In this document: one piece after another, positions 46,220 to 56,617 of the stretch
Numbering within the stretch: position 1 is the stretch's first letter
How the letters are laid out: the number at the start of each line of letters is the position of its first letter
From: Scleroderma bovista
Lineage: Eukaryota; Basidiomycota; Agaricomycetes; Boletales; Sclerodermataceae
Reading direction: 5' to 3'
Assembly: GCA_037178675.1 (NCBI GenBank)
Contig: JAYMGJ010000241.1
Location: forward strand, 1-60,752
Length of the DNA: 60,752 bases
Translations under genes and position numbers: made by a program
Notes under the pieces: model-generated
Seen by the model: only the letters and a program-made list of their open reading frames with translations
What the model was told of the DNA's origin: nothing
Database searches by the model: none

Positions 46220-49200
46220 TCACCCCCTACCATGAGGAGGGGGAGAAAACGAAGCGTTCGAAGAACTAGGAGGTGGAATGTTGATGGCATGGCAGGTTTC
46301 TGTGACCCTCTTCCGTAATTCGTCGCATTTGCTTTGCAAAACTGAAAAGAGAGATAAATACCGAGATTTCTGCCAAGACACTATGGCTGAACAGCTTACC
46401 CGGACAGGGCCATAACGTGTTCAAAAGCTCGATGGGAACTAATATATCTTTTGCGACTTCCAAAGCCTCAATTAAAGACCGGTCGTTCTCCCAGAGTGAA
46501 AGACATCTAAAATCAGAGTTCATGGACAGGGGAAAAAAATACTACCGACAAGCACTCACATAGAAATCTGGTTCGCAAACCATGTCAATTGGAAAGGGCG
46601 TCTGTTGAACGAATCGCTTCGACCATCTCCCAGGCGCTCGACCGACACTCGGACTCTCCTGATAAAGTAACCAAGGTGGTAGACTATTTGGGGATTGAGA
46701 ACGCCAGCCCTGCATTGACGAATGAGAACCTACGCCACTGTTCCGAGTGTTTTCGGCTGAATGATGGCAGTTGCCCAGCGTCAGGGCCATGGATACTACG
46801 AAACGATTACAAAACACCTGCTGAGAATTTGTTATTGAGAAACCAACCTTTGGAGTATGGAAGTTATGATCATTTGGGTGCTGTAGAAATTTCGTAAGAC
46901 CAATATGAAGAAGCGGGAGGAAAAGTTTTTTCAAGGTTACACACCTGTAGACGTACTCCCGACACATGTATAGTAAAACCATGTCAAGATTGCACGTGTG
47001 CAAATCGATAGCGCCTTGCATCTCTTGAGTCTCCCTCCAGGCCTGGAGCGCGAGCTCCGACGTCACCTCACTGGCGAAAGTGTTCTTCCGCAAGTGGGTG
47101 GCACAGAAGTTCCAAAGGAGCATACTGCGGCAATAAAGTGCCCAAATGGAGTCCTTGGGCGATTGGGGCTTATGTTCGGGAGACCCGCGTTCCGATACTT
47201 CCCCAGGGAATAACAATCGAAACTGCGGTATCAAGCCACACACATCAGCAAACCACATAACGCCCAGTTTCCGAATTCGAAGCCATTCAGTGAAAAAAAG
47301 AGCGCAGCTGATGAGGAGTTGATATGCCCGTTATGGAAAGACTTACATTAGATGGGTCTGTCATAAAAAGTTCTACTGGTTCCTTCCGAAAGGTAAGGCA
47401 GCGTGACGTGTAGCTGGCCACGAGGCTGAGCGCACTCCAACATAGCCTCCTGCGATCTTCCTTGTCCGCTTCCTCGGACGTCCAGAGGGAGTTATTATAA
47501 GGTGGAGTAAAGGTCCAAAATGGCGAACACTGATCAGACATGACCGATGAGTTCGACGAAAATGAAACGCAGGAGCATTTGTATGCGATGGGCGACGAAC
47601 GAATGCTGTCTTTTGGTGTGCTGCCGAACGTGCGTCTTCGAGCAACCGGAACGGTATTGGGGGTAAACGTCGATACATCAAGTTCGTTGCTGTCCATGAA
47701 TGCGAGACCGAGAGTGCGGATAATGTGGTCGAGGTGCACAAGCGCCTCTCTTTCCCGTTCGAAAGTATAAAGGTGATGTGCCGAAGACTCGTAAACAGCA
47801 AGCATCTATGATCGTTAGAAAGAGTGCGTATAAGAGGTGGAAAGAACACACCAGTGCTGCTTTTGCGAGGTTGATATCTATCAACTGTGCACTCCACGAT
47901 GCCTCGAGTGAAGACTGAGCTGTGTCCCTGAACCATGCAGCCCGATTCCGCCCTGCGGTACCCAGCCCCATTTCACTCGACTTCATTAACGTCGCCACTG
48001 CCAGACCGGCGAACACCAAGGACAACTGCGATAACGAGAGATCTCCAGAGCCATAAAGCTGTCGGACAAACTCGGTAGCGTTGATAGTAGGCAGCCAATA
48101 ACCCGGTGTTGTAAACCTGCAATTAAATCAGTCGAAATTACCCAGTGGAAGGTTGTGACGCTCACACAACAGACAAGTCCTTGGCTATGTCTTGCATCCT
48201 GAAAGGTGACAATTGTCAGGTGTGCCTTGTCTGAACGGGAGATGTATATCATACGATTGCTCTCGAGTATTGGAGTACCGGTCCAACAAACTATTCCACG
48301 ACTCCTTCGGGTCGTATTGGAGGGTTGATGCAGATGACACACGCAGTTTATCTGACTGCTGGAGCACGGGTAGGGCATAAGAAAGGAGCACAGTACATTG
48401 AAAAGCTAGGGGCGTACAGCAGGGTAGCTATTGGACAAAGCTGTCGATTGAACGGGCGATGGTAACTCGGAGCGTTGAGAAGAGAGTGATGGTTGAGCGA
48501 GATGAGCGCAGTCATCCTGTTCGGAGGAAACTCGTTGAGATTGTGAGCTGGACTGTGCGGGAGCCACGGCTTTTTTTCTTTTTGATGGAGGGATGGGGGG
48601 TGCGGAACCTTCAGCGGGACGTTTTTTACAGGAGCGCTGGCGAGTCCCGGGACGCTTGTCTGGTCCCCGACGTTTCGGGACGGCATCGTACTGACATTCG
48701 TTTGATCGACGGACGCAATTGTGACATATCGGTCGCGTTGAATCACAACGGATCTTCCTCGCTCGACTTCGGAGACACGTGAGTGATAGTTTTGACGATC
48801 TGAGTGGGAGAAGCGCACCATTGACGACACGCTATCACCAAGTTTGAAGTTTCCCGGCGGGTATTCTGTGAGGTTGACGGGGTCTGTTGTTGAGCTGGTT
48901 GAGCAGGCTGCTGGGGGTGTTGAGAGGCCTGCTGGGGTTGTTGGGAAGCGGCGGACTGGATTATCGGCTGGAGATCTAGTTCGCGTTTCGGTACGATAGA
49001 TCGTGGATCACTCCCGGAGGAAATGTGTACGGGTGGCGTCGAATATGAGTGGTCACGCGCTGCATCTCCAGAATACCTGCGATGGGATGGAGGAAGGTGA
49101 TAGGTGGGCCCGCCACTTCCGCCACTTATGGGCGGCGGGGGGAGGCACGGACTGTGATACGAATGCGGGGGGATGTCGAGACCAAGATGATTTCGATGTG

Positions 49201-49590
49201 GGATGGGGTAGTCTTGGGAATACGAGTGGTGGTGTGGGTGGTTTGCCGAGTGCAGATGGAGATGGTCGTCGTAGACATGGGGCGAGGACTGTGGGACGGA
49301 GAGATGGATGGTTTTGTAGTCGAACTGGGATGCGAGGACGCCAGCAGCGTTGTGGATGTCGAGCTGATCGTGGTGATACCGGACTTTATTGGTTGAGGAG
49401 GTGTCAAGCGAGGATGGTCAGTTTGGAAAAGAGAGCGAGACTTACTACTGTCCCCGTGCGGTGGCGGGAACTGGGCCCCGAAGATGGGAGAGTGGAGGCC
49501 GGAGCCATCCTCGCTGGACTGGGGACCGTCCTCGACAATGATGGGATGGGGGTACGGGGAGTAGACGTCGCCGTTTGCGCTGGCGACCAT
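46220..49590 (-). CDS. Zn2Cys6 transcription factor with a fungal-specific regulatory domain
   Basis: A nuclear DNA-binding regulator. Starting MVASANGDVYSPYPHPIIVE (49590), the N-terminus is rich in His, Pro and Ser (HPHHHSYS; SQQPQQASQHPQQPAQPAQQ). The binuclear zinc cluster reads ACRQCRARKIRCDSTRP then ICHNCVRRSNEC, with spacing C-x2-C-x6-C-x6-C-x2-C-x6-C. An intron splits the codon of the second cysteine. A basic linker (KRRGPDKRPGTRQRSCKKRP) follows. The fungal_trans part includes PGYWLPTINATEFVRQLYGS, SPKDSIWALYCRSMLLWNFC, RRPFQLTWFANQIS and IEALEVAKDILVPIELLNTL. It ends CHAINIPPPSSSN and a short tail. About 13-15 exons are needed. The model around 46650-46900 is the least certain. Target genes cannot be inferred. 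Confidence 0.88.
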
Positions 49591-50344
49591 GGGTGTGGTG
49601 GAGGACGAGATGAGAGAGAGAGAGAGAGACAACGAGGAGGAGTAATGTGCTTGGCCACGCGAGACTGGAGGGGGGGTCCTTATGAAACGAAACGATCCTA
49701 CCGTATTGGCGAAGAACGCGAAGATCAGCCAATCTCGATCTTGGTATCAAAATCTGGCCAAACGCGGTCAAATCCGCGCAAATCCCTCGTGCCCCCCCGT
49801 TTTTGCGCTGGGAACGCCCCCCGCCCAATTCGGACACGGCTCGGGACCGCTTTCGCCGGCCAGCTCATCCTCTGCAGGTCATCCGACGCGGCGCATACGT
49901 GGCTTACCCCACGGCGCTGCTGTCCGCCGGGGGGGGCTGCTGGGGCCTCCGGATCCAGCCAAGGTGCCTGGTCGTCATGCGTGCGATTCTGCAGAACTCT
50001 AAATTATATTTTTATTGCAATTGGACACGTCTAAATATGGGCCGTGTTTTCCCTCGAATTTTCGCTTTCAGGCTTTCCATTTCACCACTTTCCGAATCAG
50101 ACATGTCCCCATTTGCAATTTCCTCTCTCCGCGGTCTGTGCGTCGTCCTCGTATCGCAATCACACCGCACCATCACCGGGAACCCTCCCATTTCGATAGC
50201 CTCGCCTCCTCATCATGATGTCGCGACGCTAATACCTAACCCCTGTCTGCCACAGCTTTGGGCCAAATTCACTTTGCACACGAAATTCCCTTTTTGGGCT
50301 CACTCCGCCTTGCGTGCTCGCCGTCCCCAGCAGCACTTGTGCCC
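49591..50344. promoter_or_regulatory. Divergent intergenic region of the transcription factor and a small gene
   Basis: This 754-bp region separates two divergent starts. The part next to the transcription-factor start carries a GA dinucleotide repeat, and the middle (about 49780-49990) is GC-rich. Open frames across it are antisense shadows. I see no gene. Confidence 0.5.
49612..49629. repeat. GA dinucleotide microsatellite
   Basis: About nine GA units lie 22 bp upstream of the transcription-factor ATG, so they read as a CT repeat in its 5' leader. CT-rich leaders are common in fungal promoters. Confidence 0.8.
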
Positions 50345-51234
50345 ATGTTGTCGTGGCTACTCTCTTGCTGTGGAAGACGCAAGCTCAACGATCCAGAGGT
50401 GCGTCCCAATCCAACATCGTCGTCGGCGACGCAGACAAGCATGTTTTAGGCGCTTCCCGATGAACGCACCCCCATGATTCCTGCCACCGAGGACACCCCG
50501 ATGCAAGTACTCGCCCTTTGACTGCATCTGCTGTTTGATAACCGTACCGAAGCACGCAACCCCGCGTCGTGGACCACCAAAGGCTCAAAGAGAGACTGGG
50601 CTCGGTCCTCAAATCCAAGGAGACGTACGCCCGTGTCGTCTGCTCGCACGTTCTGCCTAACCACACACTCTGACAGAAAAATGGTCAACGTGAATGCCGA
50701 GTTTCCCTTCAACCTCCACAACCAACGCCTGGACGACCCCTCTCCTTCCCGCTCCTCCCGCAACGTCTCAGGGGGGACATATGGCAGCAGCCGCCACGCG
50801 TCGCTTTCGCCCCACCCCTCCATTAAAAAGTCTCGGTCGAGTGCCTCCGTCCCTGGTGACCATGAGCTATTCTCCTCTCAAGTCCTCCCCCCACATCGCC
50901 TTCCGGCAGTTTTGAACGTAAAGCTCGTCAAAGTGGGAGGTAGTTCCGATGTGATGGAATCGCTAAGGTCAGCCGACGAAAAGCACGAGTCCGCAGGAGA
51001 CGCCCAGTCGACAGGGCCAGTTCAACATCCACAACCCTCGCCCTCGGCGCAAGGGCCGCCATCCCACCACCAAGTAGGTCATCTGAACTGATCCTGCTCC
51101 TTGCTCCGTCGCGTGATCTGATCTCTCGCTGTCAGGTGGCCCCCAGTGACCTTGACCTGGACCAACACACCGCTTCGCCTGAAAGCTTCACCTTCCACGA
51201 CGCTGGTGCCGTATCACGTTCATGGAGGGACTGA
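50345..51234 (+). CDS. Small basidiomycete protein of unknown function
   Basis: Five exons (50345-50398, 50450-50502, 50553-50624, 50677-51073, 51136-51234) join in phase to 224 residues. The second intron uses a GC donor (GCAAGT). The start MLSWLLSCCGRRKLNDPE has a hydrophobic, double-cysteine N-terminus suited to palmitoylation. DHQRLKERLGSVLKSKETKM and VNVNAEFPFNL follow and look conserved. The middle is Ser/Pro-rich. The end ESFTFHDAGAVSRSWRD looks like a conserved C-terminal motif. I do not know a named family. The arrangement (Cys-rich N-terminus, short helix, disordered body) recalls membrane-tethered adaptors, which is inference. Confidence 0.72.
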
Positions 51235-53887
51235 AGTGACCTCTTGGCATATGTATCCACCATCCCACTCATTTCGGACCTTGCATACGCGCCTCGTTTA
51301 GTGTATAATTCCTTTCTGGTATTTCGTGTTATCTCCACGAGGTCCTCCATGCATTATTGTGCGGCAATTTCAATTCTTATCCTTCTTTTCCTTTGTAGTT
51401 TCTCCCGGACCGAAGGTGTGAACAAAGGCTAGGGAGCGGACGTTGAACCTAGAATTCCCTGCGTGGGTGGCGGGAAACAGCACTTATCCAATTCCCAGAC
51501 GCAACGTTCTGATAGACAAGTAATATATCGCGGTCGACCAGTCACTAGTCTACAGCATTCGGCTCAACACTTTTCCACCCGCTACGTGTTTGATTCATGC
51601 TGGGTTGGAATATTTGATGAGGCAACGTGCTCCCAGCAACACCATCAAAACTCTCAAACTTGGTGACCCCCGCTGTCCTTGTCTACTTTGGGATACGGTT
51701 GGTGGACACCTGCAGGGTCATGAAACATCTCAGTCGTCGTTTGCACGGCCCCGACTGTCGGAAAAGAAGTCGCTGAAATACAGCAAGGTTTGACAATAGA
51801 GCTCTGCGTTGGCTTGTTCCTGTGACGTGGAACTGCACATATGTTTGCCGTTCTGATCTATCAGGACTGGAGAACAGGCTAGAATTTCTAGAACAGGCCT
51901 CAACAACGACGACTCCATGGGGCAAACAAAATATGTGGCGCAAAGGGGTTCCAATATGTTCCCGGTCTCCAAGTTTGGGACCCTCCGCAGGTCTGCCAAA
52001 GAACAAAAAAAAACAAATCCGAGGCTCTTCCATCGCTCTCTGCTGCCCCCTTCGTGCGATAGAGTTGTGGTGTGTGATACGGGATCACGATCTCGATTCC
52101 ACAAACGGCAGCCTGTCTGGGCAAAATATATCAAGCTGAAAAAGCCCCGAGCAATTTCAAACCTCTTAACTTTGTTGCCCCTTTGGATCATTGGATTAGT
52201 ACCTATACGTGTCTTATCTTGGTGCCCAAATTCAGTCTCTGCTGTCCCAAGTACCGGTGAGGTTCTTCTGGCACAGCCTGCCGGGCATCTGGGACTGCAT
52301 TCAGGGAAAGCCCGGGGTGCTCCGATGCAGGTGGGGTGGTTGCAATGGGGATTTGTTTCATGGAAATCCAACAAGTCATCGAGCTCGAGGCAAGTAACTC
52401 CCTTGCCAGCGGTAAACTCACAACAGGGATGCCCTTTTTGCCAGCAAGCACCCGGAGGGCTGACCACTTTCTGGTGGTAACATGACCCCTTAGGGATGCC
52501 CATGCAGGCTACCATCCATACTCTTTCGCAGATACTCCTCGCCCCCCCCCCCCCCCCCCCCCCCCCGTAAACGAATTTTCACATGTCAGCGATTACAAAT
52601 AGATCACTCACTCACGGCGCTGCACAGACACAGATACGGTGACAAGGTGCTGATTCATCAGCCCGTAGGTGATGAGTGGGGTGGTTCCATGAGAGCTGGT
52701 AACACCACACTCGTGTTCGGAAGTCCAATTTGGATCACGCAGTATATGCGGGCGCATGGGCTGTGCAGCGAAGACACAAACGTAAGCGATCAATGATGTC
52801 AATTGAAATCAGACCCACCAAGTAGGCTCCACGGTTTTATCTTCCAAAAAGTACAGGTTGGTTTCCATGACTAACCAATTTCAATGAATTATGAGCTTCG
52901 GAAGGCAGCTGCGTTGTATCTGCTATCGTTGCGCCTTGTAGCCTTGCAGGATATATTAGCAGCTCAGGGATAGAGAACCAAGCGATAGTAAATCAGCAAG
53001 GCGCACCCCACAGCTGGGAAAAACGTTCAACCAGCTGTCCCAAACAAATCTCCTCAGGAGTCATGCGTGCTTCATTTATGCGGAAACGATGCGCCACTAA
53101 ACAAATAGAACGGGCGCTGAGCACCCATTCTGAGTATTGTTTTTCGCCGTGAGGTCTGCTCCAGTCATTAGCGTTTGTGCAGTGAACGTGACGTACTTGG
53201 TGCATGACTTGCTCGAGGTAAAACTCTAACCTCACTGAGCATGATCACACCAATTGTTAATCGGCAAAACGGTACACATGTTATGATGGTAGCGCCAAAA
53301 GTTTTGGCAGGCGAACATCCACCCACAGCGAGTGGCAGATAAGGTTTGCTGCCGCGTGCCCAAACGGACATGTAGGCGATCGAACACAAGGCATGCTACT
53401 AGATGCCCAGTTGACCGCTTGAAAACTAGACCTATCCAAATCGGGGTCCTGGCATTCTCAAACACTTTGTGCTGCAGGTCTCCGTGGTGAACACGATTGG
53501 CAATAAGAAATGGTCGACATCCTTGACACCACCGGACCATGTGGAAGATACACGACCAATCACGACCTTGAGTTCGGGTGGCCGATCACAGTGAAAGTGA
53601 GGATGTTAAGATCTACAGCGTGCTCCGTTGCCACTCGAACCATCGATGTGGGTGTTCCGACAACAGTGACATTTGAGAGAGAAGCAGATGAACCCAAGCT
53701 TTCATAAAAAGTAGTCCGACATCAGATGCTGCGACCCATCCAAACAAAAAAATATTTGCCCTGGGCTATGGGGACAATGTCATACCTCTACATTGAGACC
53801 ACATTAGCGCCTCTGCTACAGAAAACGCACAAGGGGTCTGACTGGTTGGGACATAGCTGTTCACATCACTCGACGAGAACGACCACC
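51235..53887. other. Gene-poor region with possible decayed sequences
   Basis: This 2.65-kb stretch has no gene I can support. The longest frame (51730-52515, minus, 261 residues) has no domain, and its reverse is also open in pieces. On the minus strand near 53590-53710, a frame reads SLSNVTVVGTPTSMVRVATE. Another at 52993-53235 has regular, protein-like composition. They are interrupted by stops in all frames I joined. A 25-C run lies inside. The region is best read as spacer or gene relics. Confidence 0.5.
52542..52566. repeat. C25 homopolymer
   Basis: An uninterrupted run of 25 C on the plus strand (25 G on the minus). It is the longest homopolymer in the window and lies in the gene-poor region. 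Its exact length is likely uncertain in any assembly. Confidence 0.9.
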
Positions 53888-54664
53888 CTAGTCGTGTCTG
53901 TAGCGAGCGCTGGGTCTGTCCCTCACGGTGTTCAGGTTCCATCTTCGCCTATCCCGTTCCCTTTCGCGCTCACGTTCGACAGAGTCGTAATCCCTAGAGC
54001 GGGCGGGTGGGTTCTCGCGCCCGTTGGGAGAACGTGAGCGAGAACGGTCGTCATCGTCGTGTCTGTGCTTTCGGCGTGATGGAGACCTTGATCGGGAGCG
54101 AAAGCGGGCATCATTCATGGATATGCCCCGATCACGCGCTGCACGTGGTGCACGTCTTGCCTCCTTCCGTGCCCTCTTCTCCTCCTTGCGCTCTGCTTTT
54201 TGTCGCTTCTTTTTCTCCATCTGTTCTGCTTCATCCTCAGGACCTTGAACCAATTGGGTACTAGCTGAGGCTGCCACCCCTATCACCTGACCGTTTGTGG
54301 ATGATGGAGAAAAGCCGCTAATGACGGAGGAGGTAAGCAACACGGGAGGTGCGCAAGGACGATGGCATACAGAGCTACCGAAAGAGCTTCCGCTTCCATT
54401 TCTTTGAGTTGGCGTATCTCTTCATCCCTCTCCGCCTGTGTCTGTGATTTGTCCCTGTTGTACCAGTGAACATCCTTGTTCTTCTGCCACCTACCAGTTG
54501 GCGCATTAATACTGTGCCCAAGGTAGTGCTGTCTATAGCTTCAATAAAAATTCCTCGAAACTTGTAAAATACCTACATACTTCTCTGTCTTTGTCTGCGG
54601 AGACGTCCGACCATTTGAACTGGGCTTGTCCGCCTCGTGTCCCTCCACGTACTGGCTCGAACAT
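53888..54664 (-). CDS. MMTAG2-like protein (PF10159-type N-terminus) with an RS/RE-rich tail
   Basis: Exons from the ATG at 54664 join in phase: MFEPVRGGTRGGQAQFKWSD, then DREHYLGHSINAPTGRWQKN, then KDVHWYNRDKSQTQAERDEE and IRQLKEMEAEALSVAL. This is the conserved N-terminal domain of 'multiple myeloma tumour-associated protein 2', a nuclear protein of unclear role linked to RNA or kinase substrates. The C-terminal half is basic and charged, with KKRQKAERKEEKRARKE, RSRSRSPSRRKHRHDDDDRS and a run of alternating Arg-Glu, as in splicing-associated proteins. About 215 residues. An upstream spliced frame (54741-54874) may be a short upstream ORF or an N-terminal extension. Confidence 0.86.
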
Positions 54665-54740
54665 TTCAGATTTTGCTGTACAGATACACGGTGTACGGTT
54701 AGTCGTCAAGAATTATGTCATCAGCCTCTCTCACTGCTGA

Positions 54741-54874
54741 CTAAACACGGAATGCTGATTCTGGCCTAATACCCAGTCGTTTTCTGACCATCTCGTCAAG
54801 GACTAGGACCTGTGAAAAGGCAATTAGAACAAGCATGAATGATCGAACACTTCAGATTTGGTGATGCGTGTCAT
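54741..54874 (-). CDS. Candidate upstream micro-ORF or extra N-terminal exons of the MMTAG2-like gene
   Basis: ATG at 54874 followed by MTRITKSE, a short intron with GTGTTC donor and TTTCACAG acceptor, and VLVLDEMVRKRLGIRPESAF ending RV and TAG at 54741-54743: 30 residues. Its codons are protein-like. If splicing instead uses a donor at ATTCC|GTGTTT, the frame can continue into the MMTAG2-like first exon (KSEMFEPVRGG). Both readings are tentative. Confidence 0.35.
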
Positions 54875-54927
54875 CGCAGTCGCGTTCTTGTTATCACTGC
54901 TTTGATCGCAACGTCTCCAACCAGCGC

Positions 54928-55083
54928 ATGCATCCTACATTCGATGGTGTGCTTGGTGGCTCCACATTGACCACATCGCGTTCTCGCGTCCCAGGTGAGT
55001 AGTCTGCTTGTTTTCTACGTAGTACAGGGACTCATCGTGTTACAGCTGAAAGGACGGATCCAGTAGCGGCTGTCATTATTTGA
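54928..55083 (+). CDS. Candidate tiny spliced ORF (34 residues)
   Basis: ATG at 54928 opens MHPTFDGVLGGSTLTTSRSR. A GTGAGT-TTACAG intron joins in phase to AERTDPVAAVII and a TGA at 55081-55083. It starts 53 bp from the divergent micro-ORF on the other strand. No family is known to me. It may be the 5' end of a longer gene whose further exons I could not join. Confidence 0.3.
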
Positions 55084-56617
55084 ATTCATTTTCCCTTGTC
55101 GGAATGCCCTGCTGGAGAGAGATCTAACTGCTGGCCAGAGGTCACAAACCTGGACCACGGACGTTTATCTTGAAGTTGCGAGCATAGGGCCGTGACACAT
55201 GGACCAACTTCCTCTAATGCTCTATTGCAATGGCATCATTGCGTTCATTTCGGATCTCCCACTGATCGACTTCGAAGACCCCAGGATGTAGTGGTTAGTA
55301 TACACATTATGCCCTTGGGAAACTGTATGTAACTGTTTTCTTTGTACTGCCGCAGTTGGTTGCGGCACCGTATACGAATATAGAATTTCTCTGATGACCT
55401 CATGAAACTGTACACGAGTTCTGAACGACTCGATGGCATCGATGAACTAACATACCTGTTGAAAGTGGTCAACTGTGAGGCATGTAGGATGACAGTCCAG
55501 TGAAATGCTCTTACAGGTATCTCATTGGTCTGGAAACCCTGCATATTCCGCAGTACTACATATAACACTGCGACCCTATGTAATTACAGTAAAGCATGTA
55601 CATATGTCATTCATAAGCAGCCCTTGTAATTGGGTCTGCTACACTTCATTCGTACGTTGGTGAAATTGATTCGACCAAGAAGCAATGTGAGCCGAAACAG
55701 ACCACAGTCCCCTAATTGTTCCACTTGACAAACCGTTTTGAATTATTTTTTTTTCCCATTTCATGTAAAAATCGCTAATAACAACATTCCTTACCCCCAT
55801 TCCGCCATCACGCTAGCTCCTGCCTTGACTTCCAGCTGCAAGTTTGGGTGTGAACGGACCCTCGCTAGCTGCGCGAACGTTTTCCCGAAGATTCTGCGGT
55901 GGTCTGGAGCCTCTCTCAGCTTTGCAGAGTAATCGATTATCATCGCGGCCTGCAGTCGCTTCACCACGACTAGAGTTACCGTTGAACCCGAGTATCTTTC
56001 TGTGGCCAGCATGGTTCTGCGAGAGCCGCCAGTTTTTCGCCATGGAATTCCGTCTCTGTGGTAGGAACATCAAGCCACTTCACCGGAGGAAACCAATGCA
56101 TTCTTCTTTCAATGCCACCCGTGCACAAGAGGGATTACAGGTGTGTCGTACATCATATAAGCATGTAGCATGTCTGACTAGTGCTTGCGGCACTTTCATT
56201 GTACCTCGCTGCTGACGTTGGATAACCCAGGTGATCCGCTGAGACGATCGGAATTATACCTTATCCCCAACCAAACAAGCCACGCTCCAGAAATTATATT
56301 TTTCCTGCGACGAAGGAAGCACAAGATCATCGACAATATTCGCTTTGGAGACGATGTAGCGTTCCGGTCGCAGCGACCACGCCAGCGACGTCTGCAATGT
56401 CATAGTTGTATGTATCTTATTTTTAATGGTATTTTTTGAAATATTTTTTCCTGATTAACCACGTTGTTGATCTAAAGTTTGGCGCACGGGCCCGCGTGGC
56501 AAACGAAACGGGGTTTGCTGCTTGTGGAAATAGCCGAGCAGAACCTTCGTGTGCTCCTCAACCATCCTTTTATCTGTCGCGCCGTCTGCAACTTCCTCTG
56601 CCTACGGGCCCTAGTGC
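55084..56617. other. Intergenic region without a supported gene
   Basis: This 1.5-kb stretch precedes the PWWP gene. Short frames exist (for example 55791-56012, minus, with MIIDYSAKLREAPDHRRIFG), but they lack a domain, and the opposite strand is open too. The last 150 bp before the PWWP start should hold its promoter. No TATA box is evident. Confidence 0.45.

Noticed and set aside
49003..50034. 343-residue plus-strand frame
   Set aside because: It is antisense to the transcription-factor N-terminal exons, has Gly/Arg-rich composition of a mirrored coding strand, and contains no domain.
51730..52515. 261-residue minus-strand frame
   Set aside because: No domain, no splice support, odd Cys/Pro composition, and it lies in a gene-poor region. 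It is kept only as a possible relic.
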